64,000 nucleotides of DNA from Rhizoclosmatium globosum (Eukaryota > Chytridiomycota > Chytridiomycetes > Chytridiales > Chytriomycetaceae), in contig MCGO01000083.1 of NCBI GenBank assembly GCA_002104985.1, forward strand, positions 111,927 to 175,926, in the 5' to 3' direction. This document shows positions 22,021 through 32,472 of the stretch, piece after piece; the first letter of the stretch is position 1, and each line of letters opens with the position of its first letter. The position numbers and the translations under genes were made by a program. Under the pieces are notes generated by a model that was not told the origin of the DNA, made no database searches, and saw only the letters and a list, made by a program, of their open reading frames with translations.

Positions 22021-22946
22021 ATGCTTACCAAATCAGAAATTGATCAGTATATTGGACGACTCCACCTGGCAGCAGAGACGGACCTCTCACCTTCTCTTTC
22101 GTTACTTCGGAAACTCCAAGAATCTCATTTGACTCGCATTCCATTCGAAAACCTGTCTGTCCACATACCAATCAATTCAACCTTGGATGAATCAACCCCA
22201 ATCCCTCTTCGCAAAGGACCCAAACCAAGTCTTGATCCAAAAGTTCTATTCAACAAAATCATACTTGAACCCGGGGAGGATTTTGTTTTGAGCTTAATGG
22301 TCTCTTATGGTGCTTGCTAAAGGCACTTGGCTTCAATGCTACAATGTCACCTACTTTCACGAGTACGGATCCTGGAGAGTTCAAAAATTTTGTATCGCAT
22401 GCTGTTGTGTTGGTACATGTTGAGGGAAGCTGGTGGATGGTGGATGTTGGGTATGGTGGTGGTGGGTGTTCTGCTCCGATGAAGCTTGAGCACAACTATC
22501 GAGGATCTGGGTTTGGTGGAGAACTGTTTCGCATTCGGGAGGTAGACGATGACAGGGTTGATGAGTGTGGAGAATGGGTTCTTGAACGGATTGATGGTGA
22601 GACTGGGGAATGGGACGAAGCATCACGGTTTGGTGTGCATTGTGAGCTTGGGAGTTTGGAGGAGACTTGTTATCTTGCGAGTTCAAGTGTGGAACGGGGA
22701 CAGCCGAGAGGCATTGGAATGTTTTTGGCGGATGGGGAAGGTGGGAGAAGGACGTTTAGTGCACATGGAAAGGATCCGGTTGATGGATTCTTTGTAGAGA
22801 ATGAAACGGTTGTTGGTTACTTTAATCGGTGGAAGCGGGATTTTAGTAGTCAGGCTTTCAAATGCTTCAGAGAAGAGCGCGTGGAAATTGCTTCATTGAT
22901 GAATGCGAAAATTGTTTGGGAAAGGGAGTTTGGTGTGATTCTGTAG
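22021..22946 (+). CDS. arylamine N-acetyltransferase, frame broken at the active site
   Basis: The family starts with DQYIGRL and LTRIPFENLSVH. The catalytic Cys motif RGGFCFELNGL is encoded at about 22273-22305 but in a different frame from the start. CTTGAACCCGGGGAGG at 22264-22279 lacks one base, so the literal reading ends at 22320. After the break the frame continues to 22946 with the His and Asp of the Cys-His-Asp triad in NFVSHAVVLV and WMVDVGYGGGG, a C-terminal domain and the stop. These enzymes move acetyl groups from acetyl-CoA to arylamines or hydrazines in the cytoplasm; fungal ones detoxify plant or soil amines. No introns seen. The reading is otherwise normal in length (about 308 residues), which favours a sequencing error in the C/G run. 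Confidence 0.82.
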
Positions 22947-23071
22947 AACAAGAAGCATTGTTTGCGGGGCATTCATTATAATTGGAAGTTCAACGTTGTA
23001 ACAATGCCTTTCTTGTCTTTTAGTTGCCTTGCTTACCTATTGTTCTGAACATTTCTTTCACAAAACCAACA

Positions 23072-25318
23072 ATGCTAGTCAAGACCCTCTTCGTTGCCTC
23101 GTATCTCGCGTCTATCGTGTCTGCATTTGCTACAACTGATTGTGTGACGCAAAATACAGTGTTCTGTTCCCAACAGTGTGGAAACTCTTTAATTATATGT
23201 CTTGGAACCGTGAGTTTCTTGAGTGTACTAAGTGTCCTCTGATAAAGTATAAAGGGAATCGGAGCTACAATCGCCGTATCCGCAGGAACTGTTTGCAATA
23301 ATGGTAAACTAGATTGGCCTTCAAATTGCGTCCCAAGTCCGAGCGCCAGTAGTTCGTCAACCTCGGTCGCCTCTGTTCCAGTGACTTTAACAAGTGGGGC
23401 TTCACTGGCAGTTACAACAATGCCACCATACTGGCTCTCATCTGTCGCGTATTCCGCATGTCAAGCAGCTAACCAGTTTCTCTGCAACCAACAGTGTGGA
23501 TCAACTATCTATCAGTGTATTGCTCCGGGCCAAGCCTACATGTTGCCTCCATTGTCAGCAGGGACAGTATGTAACAATGGGTTCATTGATTGGGCTTCCA
23601 ATTGTAAAGTTTCTACTGCTGCCACCAGTAGCTCGATTGTGAATACTGTCTCATCCGCTACTCTAACGACTGTAACATCGTCTGCTACATCTCTTGCATC
23701 CCCTTCTCCTTCTTCTTCTCCTGTGACAAGCCAAATCACAACTGGCTCCAGTATTCCAGGTCAACCTGCAGGAGCGTTCCTCTATGCTCCATGTCAAATA
23801 GTCAACCAGTTTATTTGTCCAGTTCAATGTGGAACCTCCATTTATCAATGTACTGGATCTGGATATGCAGTCTCATTCACAACCGCGAGTGGAACCGTTT
23901 GTAATAACGGAAAACTCGACTGGCCTTCAAGTTGTAGCGCATCTGGAACTGTTGTGTCAACAGCTTCTGTGTCTTATATTCCAGGTCAACCAGCTGGCGC
24001 GTTTGTATATGCGGCGTGTCAAGCTGCGAACCAGTTCTTGTGTCCTGTCTCTTGTGGAAACACAATTTATCAGTGTACTGGTGCGGGATACGCTGTTTCG
24101 TTGATTACTGCACCAGGAACTGTTTGTAATAATGGGAAACTTGATTGGCCGTATAACTGTTTGGCAACTGGTACAACAGTAAGTCCTGTGCCTGTGGTGA
24201 CTACTCCAAGTGCCTTCAAGACTCCAATCTATACCCCAACTGCTGTAGCCACACCTGTCACACCTGTCACGCCTCTTTACACACCTACCGTTGTTGCGAC
24301 TCCTGCTGCGCCAATTACACCAGTTTTTACTCCAACTGCTGTAGCTACTCCCGCGACTCCCGCAACGCCAATCTTCACTCCTAGTGCTGTGACTCCAACA
24401 ACTCCTGTTTCGACTGCTGCGACTCTCGCACCAGTTCTCCAACCAGCCGGCGCGTTTCCCTTCTCCGCATGTCAAAAAGCCGGTCCATTCCTCTGCCCAG
24501 TCCAATGTGGAACCCAAATCTATCAATGTACGGGTGCAGGGTACGCTGTCGCGTCTACCACAGCAGCCGGAACAGTGTGTAACAACGGAATGGCAGACTT
24601 CGCGTACAACTGTGTTGCAGGACCTGGTGGAGTCGCGGTTGGTGGACAACCTGCTGGAGCGTTCGTGTACGCGGGATGTAAAGCTGCTAACGTGTTTTTA
24701 TGTCCCGTTCAGTGTGGTGGATTGATTTATCAGTGTACTGGAGTTGGGTATGTGGTTTCTATGAGTGTTTCTGCGGGGACGGTGTGTAATAATGGGGTTT
24801 TGGATTGGGCGGCGAATTGTTCGGGTGGGAGTGGGTCTGTTGTTGCTCCAAGTTTGACTGCATCTGTGCCTTCGGTGGCTACAACGATTGGTTTAGGTGG
24901 ACAGCCGGCTGGATCGTTTGGATACGCGGCTTGTACGGGTGCTAATCAGTTCTTGTGTCCTGTTCAGTGTGGTGGATTAATTTATATGTGTACTGGAGCT
25001 GGATACGCGGTTGCGTTGGCGACAGCACAAGGAACAGTTTGTAATAAGGGCGTGTTGGATTGGCCTGCGAGTTGTCTTGGAAGTAGCTCAGCTATTCCTG
25101 CAATTCCTTCTGGGGTTGTTGGTCCAACTTCTGGTATCGCGGCAGTGAATACAACATGTGCATCATTCGGCTTGTTTAGCTGTGGAGTGAGAGACAACAA
25201 CAACGGATGGGATACTTTGGTTGCCTGTGATGCGTCCTTGAAGTGGGCTTATTTGGACAAATGTGGAAGCGGGTCCAAAACCTGTCAATGGATTGGAGGA
25301 AAACCATACTGTGTTTAA
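23072..25318 (+). CDS. secreted protein with seven Cys-rich, chitin-binding-like modules
   Basis: A signal peptide (MLVKTLFVASYLASIVSAFA) is followed by seven copies of a six-cysteine module of about 50 residues. The typical copy reads AANQFLCPVQCGGLIYQCTG, GYAVS, then GTVCNNGKLDWP and a last Cys. Most are introduced by GQPAGAFVYAAC. Linkers between modules are Ser/Thr/Pro-rich and probably O-glycosylated (TPIYTPTAVATPVTP). A different C-terminal Cys-rich segment ends the protein (CGSGSKTCQWIGGKPYCV). One intron (GTGAGT...TAAAG, about 23211-23255) splits the first module. The GTxCNNG and IYQC signatures resemble CBM19-type fungal chitin-binding modules, but the match is by eye only. A cell-wall or cuticle/host-surface binding role is inferred. 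No membrane helix or GPI signal is visible. Confidence 0.75.
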
Positions 25319-25405
25319 TGTCCTTCCTTTAGTTTTATTCCTTAGTTGTCGATTTTGTGAAATGTCAGTTTCCATATCTTAGTTTATTTGGAAAAAAAGA
25401 AAGAA

Positions 25406-26323
25406 ATGTTCCAACTTCTGACCCTCGAAGATACAGTCCGTGTCCTTCCCGCCGACCAGCGAAAGCCTTTGCCTGTTGCCGTCACTGATGAACTGAACAA
25501 AAAGTATGCAAACAGGGTAAGAACTACAGTCTTCCCTGTCTGGGTTAACCCTAACCCACCTCAATCCTCCTTACAAAAAGATCAAACCAAAGTCTGGTCT
25601 TTGCATCCGAGTCCTCGATATCCTCACAATCGGTGATGGTATTGTTCATGCGTGTTTGGATGGAAGTGGAATGTTCAAAACATCGTTCCGCCTTATTGTC
25701 TTCCGTCCATTCGTGGGTCAGATTCTGACAGGCAAAGTCGTGCATATGTCACCCGAAGGATTAAGAGGTGGGTGCTATCTCTGTGGGATTAAGTGGGAAC
25801 TGGGATGAACTCACAGTCTAAACTTTCTTTTGACAGTCTCACTCGAGTTCTTTGACGATATCTTGATTCCAGAATACTTATTGAAACCGAATAGCTCATA
25901 GTACGTATTTACAGCTATCCTATTTGGGGACCACTCGAATACTCAACTATTCCCTTCCAGCAACAAAACAATGTCTCAATGGGTATGGCAGTATCAAGAC
26001 GACGAGTCTGGTGAAGTGCAGAACATGGATATTGAACGGGAAGAAGTGATTCGGTTTCGGGTGGAAGCAGAGCATTTTAATGATGTGCGGCCGCCTGCTG
26101 CGAATATAAACCCGAATGCATTGGACCCGAAAAGAGCGGCTGCTGCGAACTTGTCACCTGTTTTGGCGCCTGTTGGAGCTGGCGGTGCTGGGAAGGAGAT
26201 TCGTAGTGCGGCTTACTGGTTGGAGGTAATGTGTTTTTGGATTTGGCAAGAAAGTTTCTAAACGTTAGGAAATAGTGCTCTATTATTGACGATGGATTGG
26301 GATTACTCTCGTGGTGGTCGTAA
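25406..26323 (+). CDS. RPC25: RNA polymerase III subunit RPC8 (Rpc25)
   Basis: The N-terminal start MFQLLTLEDTVRVLPADQR, then VAVTDELNKKYANR, is the Rpb7/Rpc25 tip domain. It is followed by GLCIRVLDILTIGDG, FRLIVFRPFVGQILTGKVV and, after an intron, VSLEFFDDILIPEYLL, which is the OB-fold part. Rpc25 pairs with Rpc17 as the stalk of RNA polymerase III and helps initiate transcription of tRNA and 5S genes. Five exons; the last short one after a GTAATG...AATAG intron supplies CSIIDDGLGLLSWWS and the stop, the conserved end of this family. An insertion of about 45 residues (PAANINPNALDPK to GAGGAGKE) lies before the end. The gene is intact. Confidence 0.9.
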
Positions 26324-26440
26324 ACATCACAGAATCCTATCTTTGTTTAGGATACCGTCGAATAAATTATATCTGAATACCGTAAGGTGAATGTATTTTT
26401 CAGTCTATACTAAGATCAGATGACTGTTTAACTCGGTCAC

Positions 26441-27333
26441 TCAAAATGGGCAGGTGAGTTGAGTCTTCTGTTTACGATCCACATAATCAACTTGGTTGTT
26501 GTCAAACCCATAGTTGCCCGAATTCATCAAACTAGTCCAGGCATCGATTCTGTAGTTTGTCGCAACATACGCAGGACCCCACTTCTTGTACAAGGCCTTA
26601 CGCTTGGCGTTATACGTATTCAACCAAGCTTTTTCGTTGTCGCCTCCTCCTGCAGTTCCTCCAACTTGTCTTGCCAAGAGCAAGGCAGTGTCTGTTCCAA
26701 GCTGAACCCCAGCATCGAACAGCATCGCCTTCCCAAGAGCGCTTTGCACATCGTACTGAATCCACAGCGCCGTAAAAACGAAGCTGTTGAACACGACGTC
26801 CTGCTGAGCTTGCAACAACCATCCGTCATCTCGAGCCGCACTGGTCCAGTCTTGGCAGAAAGTGGAAAGGCCTGAAGGCGTGATTCTCTTGCTGCTTGTT
26901 CCACAGTAATTCGCGTTCTTGCATTGAGCGAGTGCGGTTGAGTCCTTGTACTTGTCGAGAGACCAGTACCAGTGATTTGCGTTGTTGAGGTACTCTGCAA
27001 CGATCTCTTGGATGCCGCCGCCGCAGGTTGTGAAGGAAATGAAGCCGGCTGAGATTCCTTGGGCGTCTGGAGTTGCTTCGCAGTATTGGTAGTTGCTATT
27101 GTTTGTGGATTTGGGAAGTCAGTTTGATGATGTGGGATATGTATTACAAGATGAAGGTTTTACAAGACAGGGGACCCGGTTTCAAATTGACTAGTGATTT
27201 GAAGCATGAGATTGTATTGGCACTTGGACATGCCGATGGCGTTCAAGAGGTTATCGTTGGGGCCATAGTAGTTTTCAGCAGAGGCGAATACAGTCATGAG
27301 AGACAGCGGTATGACTGCAAGAGGAATCATCAT
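26441..27333 (-). CDS. GH46-type chitosanase, secreted
   Basis: Two exons (27164-27333 and 26441-27095) give 274 residues. The signal peptide is MMIPLAVIPLSLMTVFASA. The catalytic region shows LMLQITSQFETGSPVF and, across the intron, PDAQGISAGFISFTTCGGG. These correspond to the glutamate and aspartate that act as acid and base in GH46 chitosanases and to the DGRGITAG-type motif. The later DVQSALGKAMLFDAGVQLG matches the family's second half. The enzyme cleaves beta-1,4 bonds in chitosan. Extra cysteines suggest disulfides. The GH46 call is from motif recognition; fungal chitosanases are more often GH75, so this family assignment deserves a profile search. Substrate use could be nutrition on, or remodelling of, chitosan-containing walls. 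Confidence 0.78.
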
Positions 27334-27803
27334 TTGTTAGTTGGAAACACGTTTCCACGCATACGTGATTCCTAAATATATATGGTTCGGTAAGGCCACG
27401 TGAACCTTCACATGATTTTGAGGGAATCCAGACATTCAAAATTACGCCGCTCGTTCATTTGAGGAGTAAAGCAAAACATATTCGGTTGTTCGTTTAAAAC
27501 ATAATAGACGCTTTGCAGCCTTGTCTTTTGGTCGTTCTATTTGGCTCTGGAGGGGCCTGTATGATGCAAATTGGGTCGAAATCCAAATAAATTTCGGCTT
27601 TCCCATGTCGGAGCTTCCGATTCGTAGCACAAATTTACAAGAATGTGACTTATTGAGGCTTAAAGAAAGATTTACTCTTAAATTCATTATCATTCCTGGT
27701 ATAAGTCAATGGAAGGTGCGAAGGCCAGACAACAAGTCTTTCTAACGCCCACGTTCCCATTCAAAATACATACAGTTGTAACAAAATCCCTCTTTCTTAA
27801 AAA
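27334..27803. other. intergenic, nothing recognised
   Basis: A 470-bp AT-rich spacer between the chitosanase promoter and the transposase relic. It may contain remains of the mobile element but I cannot delimit ends or terminal repeats. Confidence 0.35.
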
Positions 27804-28170
27804 AATGTATACCGAATTTGAAAAACAACGCATTCTCGACCTGCGCGAGGCCAAAGTATCTTGGAACGTCATAGCTGAGAAATTGGGGAAAAAACCTGGT
27901 GCACTTCGACAATGGTTCTGCGAATACGAGAAGAATAAGGACCTTCCACCGAAACCGTCACTCCGCAAACGCATCACAGATGGAAGAACCGGGCTGCAAC
28001 TTAAAAACATTATAAAAGATAACCCTATGATGTCTGTTAGAGACGTGAAAGTATAACTTGCTGCGCGTCTTGGACCAGGAGTTGTTGTCCCGTCAAAGTC
28101 AACTATCCATCGTTTTGAACTGCAAAACAGCCTCTCACACAGCAAACGCCAATGTTGGAAGAGAATGTGA
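27804..28170 (+). pseudogene. relic of a Tc1/mariner-like transposase (N-terminal DNA-binding part)
   Basis: The frame beginning MYTEFEKQRILDLREAKVSW, then IAEKLGKKPGALRQWF, is a helix-turn-helix. A second one (LQLKNIIKDNPMMSVRDVKV) is cut by TAA at 28054-28056 and continues in frame as LAARLGPGVVVPSKSTIHRF to a second stop at 28168-28170. The paired HTH layout fits Tc1/mariner-type or related DDE transposases. The catalytic domain is absent, so the element is dead. Ends and inverted repeats were not found. Confidence 0.55.
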
Positions 28171-28291
28171 CTTAAGAGTGAAGGATGTGCCAATAGAGAG
28201 TTAAGTTTGGGAAATAAAGATGCACGTAAACCTTAATTCCCTTATTTTATTTGCTCATTACAAATACAAATCCGAGCAATAAGTCTTTTAA

Positions 28292-31062
28292 ATGAGCAGC
28301 ACTCTTGTCCGACCCGAGTTGGCTGACGCAGCGCGGCCATCCAAGATGCGGATCCAAGTTGAATCCGTTGAAGGAGCTTTGAGCGAACGAATCGAAGTTC
28401 GGGTAAAGCTGCGATCTGCGACAAAAGATGTTTTCGTTGGTGAAAGCGCAGACTTTGTTGTGACATTCCACACGCATTTGTTTGATGTGATTAAGGTTGG
28501 TTGCATTACACTTAGACTGCGGGGGTGCATTACACATCACTCACTGCGAATGTAGGTGGATGTGTTCAGGGCGACCAGTCCCATTACAAAGAAGCACCTT
28601 GGCCGGGGTCGTCTCGACTTTTCGCAAATGCCCGATTGGCACTTTGGAAAATACAAAGTTGAAGTCGATTTGGGCGGAAGGAAAAAGGGGCGGCGGAAGA
28701 ACACTTTGATGAAGGACAATAACCACCAACAACAACAATTGTCCGTTCTGCTTTCAATCGCATTCGAACCTTTGGTCAGCGAAAGTGAACTGCTTTCGCT
28801 TCAGATGGATCCAAGTGTGTTGGAGGGGGAGGCTGGGCTTACGGAGGCTGAGCTGCAGAACTTGTTTCTGCAACGGGCAAATTTGGAGACTGCTCTTTCC
28901 GATGAGTATGATGAAGAAGAAGGTACGGTTAAATTCTTACATTATATGGTATCACATTACTCTAGCTTGTCCATGTGCTGAGGCCTCCTTTTATATACCC
29001 TTATATCAGTCAACTAATACCAGCTTTATTGCAGATATCGAGAGTGATTCCGTTGACACTCACTCTGATTCTCGGTCTCGCGAACATTATACTCAGCACA
29101 ACCCTCCACTGCATATCCCACGATCCATCTCACCTGAAAAAGTCACAGACCTGACGGACAGTCACGGATCTCCAGCTGTGACTATTCAAACTCTACCGTC
29201 TACTCGCTCCCATTTCATCCAACCAGCCAATTTCCATCAAGTTTACAATAGCGTCATGTCGCCATCCTCTTCTGCTTCATTGGAAGGTGGGCTTGCTACC
29301 AGTCCGTATAGGCAGGGATCTGTAGAGACATCCACTTTACCAACAAGAACGTTCGTCCTTTGAGTTTTTTTGTGTTCCTAAACTGATGATTTCCCTTAAA
29401 AACATTAGAAATACAGCCCCTTTGGAATCTGGTGGAAACATTGCAAAGCGGTCTTCTATTCTGGATATGCTGAGAATTTCTTCGTTTCCTATCTTGCGAA
29501 AGAGTTCTGAACGTAAGTGGTTGTAGTTTCCAAACTGCTCGCTAATCAAAAACAACGGTTTCAGATGTCGGAAGCAGTACTGCAACGTCCCCAACTCCTC
29601 AAGATGCTATTTTACCACAAACCCAAGCTTTAAGCACTTCCCCAACTCCAACCACTTCAATCCCATCAACCACAACACCATCAACCCCACTCCCAGGTGC
29701 AACTCAAACCCTCCCCAAATCAAAATCCCTCACGCTCCCAAAACTCCGAAACCCATTAATCAAACCCGAAACCCACCTAAACCTCGAAGAAGTCAAATCC
29801 CTCACAAAATCCTTCTTCAAAACCAATTTCGACATGCCACTCCCCCGTCTCCTCAAAACCCTCTCCTTCCTCTACAAATTCGAAAACGGCGTGCCTATCC
29901 CTCGCACAGGCGAGTTCGTGAAGGATGTGGAGGTCTTGAAGGGAGCTCGTCGGTTTATGGATTATTCGCTTGTTGCCTATGGCGCAGTTATGAGTAGCTT
30001 TTGCACGCCTGAGGCTATCTCGCCTATAAAAGGACTGCGACCCCGCGCGGATGAACGGACAGCCGCGGAGTACCTAGGCATTCCTGATGATGCGATTTTG
30101 TACTGGGATCATTCGAAGCGGTCGTTGAGTTCCACGCGGTACTTTATCGCGTGGGATGCGGGGTTGGAGGCTGTTGTTGTGAGTGTGCAGGGGACGATGA
30201 GTGGGAGTCAGGTTGTGACTGACTTGAATGCGGAGTATTTCCCGTTTGGGGAGGGGGCTGCACATGTGGGGATGTTGAGGGCTGCGCAGGGGATTGTGGA
30301 TTTGCATTTTGGGGATGTGAAGGGGTGGATTGAAGGGTTTGGAGCTGGGGCTGTTTATTGTACGGGGCATTCGCTTGGGGCTGGGGTTGCGGTTCTTGTG
30401 GCTATGTTGTTGGAGCAGCGGAAGGAGGAGTTGTTTGAGGGGAGGGAGGGAGTTGTCAAGGCGAGTGTTTTTGCGTGTCCAGGGGTTGTTACGAGGCCGC
30501 TTGCTGAGAGGTGTGTTGGATTTGTTGATACTTGTAAGTGCTCTTTGCTTAGCCGTTCTTGTCCGTGACTTATTGGGTATTAGACATTATGGAAAATGAT
30601 ATCGTCCCACGTATTTCATATGGAACAATGTACGCGTTCAAGGAGATGTTACTCGAAGCAGCCGACATTATGGACGAGAAAATGGACGAAGACGAAGCTT
30701 TTGCAATCCTGGAAACCAAGCGGGCAGAGATTCTTGTGAAACACTCTGATAAACTCGGAATGTGTCCTGGAACCATCTACCACATTTACAAAACAGTTCG
30801 CAAGATTCCTCGTCGGCATTACACTCGACACGGAATCGAAAAGCAGCCGTTGTTCCAAGAAGCTTTTCAGACGATGCCGTTACCTGCATCGGAAAAACCT
30901 GAGGTACCGCACTATGTGCTGGAGAAAGGAAAGGCAGAACACTTCCAATACCTTGCGCCAAGGCGACATTTATTGAATCACCATATGCCGTGGCAATATT
31001 TGAAGTGTGTGCGTGGAGCCTTAGAATGGTTGGAGAAGGAGGGCGAAAACGGAGCGGAGTGA
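28292..31062 (+). CDS. C2 domain plus class 3 lipase, sn1-diacylglycerol-lipase-like
   Basis: Six exons, about 810 residues, no frame breaks. A C2-like domain occupies the first 150 residues (MRIQVESVEGALSERIEV, GRGRLDFSQMPDWHFGKYKV). A Ser/Thr/Pro-rich middle contains low-complexity stretches. The lipase domain includes FMDYSLVAYGAVMSSF, AVVVSVQGTMSGSQVV, the nucleophile elbow TGHSLGAGVAVLVAMLL, then ENDIVPRISYGTM and a likely catalytic His in LNHHMPWQY. The order matches diacylglycerol lipases, which release a fatty acid from the sn-1 position and generate monoacylglycerol. No membrane helices are visible, unlike animal DAGL, so membrane binding is probably through the C2 domain. Intron joints are GTTGGT...TGTAG, GTACGG...TGCAG, GTTCGT...ATTAG, GTAAGT...TTCAG and GTAAGT...TTAG. 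Confidence 0.85.
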
Positions 31063-31137
31063 GGGACAGTTTCATTAGAATAGAATTGCATTTTTTGTAA
31101 GAAGGATGTTACGCGTTTATATGGCAAGAACGGAAGC

Positions 31138-31916
31138 TTAAAAAAGAAGAGCAATCGAAAGCAGAATAGTAATCGAAATTCTTAAAGTGTAGGCGTTGCT
31201 TGTGGTTGTTGTGCGAATCGCAGGAATCAGTTGTACCCCATTCAAGGAGGAAAGAGAAACACCTTCAATCGTGGGAGAAACAATCACAACGCCAGTAGAA
31301 TCCGTGACAGAAATACCAGAATCGTTTGTAGTCACTGCAAAAGTAAGTCCGACCTCTCTGATTAACATTTCGCTACAGCTTGTTGTTGCGATTGGAAGCA
31401 GTGCGACAACGGATGTTAAGTCTTGTTTTGATTTTGGATTCACAGAATGATTCAATTAAGTGTTGATGTATGATACGAGGGAGATCATGGATTGGTTTAT
31501 GGTTGAGCAGATTTGGGTAATTGTTTCGTGGGTGAGAAAAGGGTTTGTGTTCGTGAATCCTGGAATATTAGAGAGGCATTGTTTTGAGCAGGCTGGTGCT
31601 GATGTGAGTATGGATTGAATTCTGGAGGTGATTTCTTGGTCTTGAAGCGTGTGTTGTGTTAGAGCCTGTTGGGTGGTTGATGAGGAAGTTGGTGATGGAA
31701 TAGATTTTATGTAAGAAGTTGGTTTTGCATCTGTTGAAGGGAAAAGAATAGTTGTGCCACGCATCCATCGAAAGAAACGCTATGTGTTGCCCATTTGACT
31801 GCATAGTTTGCGATGGATTCATTCCACTTCAATGGGGCAATGTTGTGGGAAGATCGGAATGTGTTGTGCAGTGAGAGAATCACTGAGATTTCAGAGGAAG
31901 AGAGGTTGATGGACAT
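31138..31916 (-). pseudogene. CAP-domain protein pseudogene, internal deletion
   Basis: The beginning (MSINLSSSEISVILSLHNTF and ATHSVSFDGC) matches the CAP protein at 32473-34006 closely. At about 31765-31770 the sequence jumps directly to the far downstream region, losing most of the CAP domain and the Ser/Thr-rich part. The remainder (AQDQEITS-like region, CSKQCLSNIPGFTN, SVNPKSKQDLTSVVALLPIA) parallels the C-terminal Cys-rich domain of the intact copy, ending in a hydrophobic GPI-like tail (ITILLSIALLF). There is also a stop after SMISLVSYINT at 31456-31458, with the paralogous reading continuing in register downstream. A decayed tandem duplicate. Confidence 0.7.
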
Positions 31917-32472
31917 GTTTTAGCAGAGTTGTTTTGGTTCTAAGGTTGTATTTGGTATTGTGCGGACGGGCGGAGGCTGCCTTTAAACACTATTTGTGAT
32001 GTTAAGAACTTTTTCTGCTGCTCAGCCTCATTTCGTGCAATGCCACGACCAACCTCAACAGAACAGCATACACGTGATCCATATGTCATGGAAGGTTTCA
32101 ATGAGGGGTAGTCACTCTTTTTGTTGTTTAATGAATGTTTAAGTGAACAGGGATTGATGACTTTTGGAGATCGGCAATTCTGCGAAAATTTCAACTGGTA
32201 GAGATCGGTTTTCTGAATTGGATGCTCCGTATGAACAGACGTAACTTTCAATTCAGCTTGTTCAGATATTTACCTTTCTGTTCTACTTTTCTTTTTCTAT
32301 CTGTTTGAGCACCGAGAAAGGATGGCGATCGGCTATTCCGTGAAAAATTTGAGTTTTTGCTAATTTGGTCTTTGTCTCCACCTCATAATTATTAGAAATG
32401 CGGAAAAAATCTATTTGTGAGGTAAAAAATTTAAAAAACGTGTAAAGATACGCATCAAACGTGAAAAGAGAA
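31917..32472. other. intergenic, nothing recognised
   Basis: Spacer between the CAP pseudogene and the intact CAP gene, presumably the upstream region of the first and the 3' region of the second. Confidence 0.4.
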
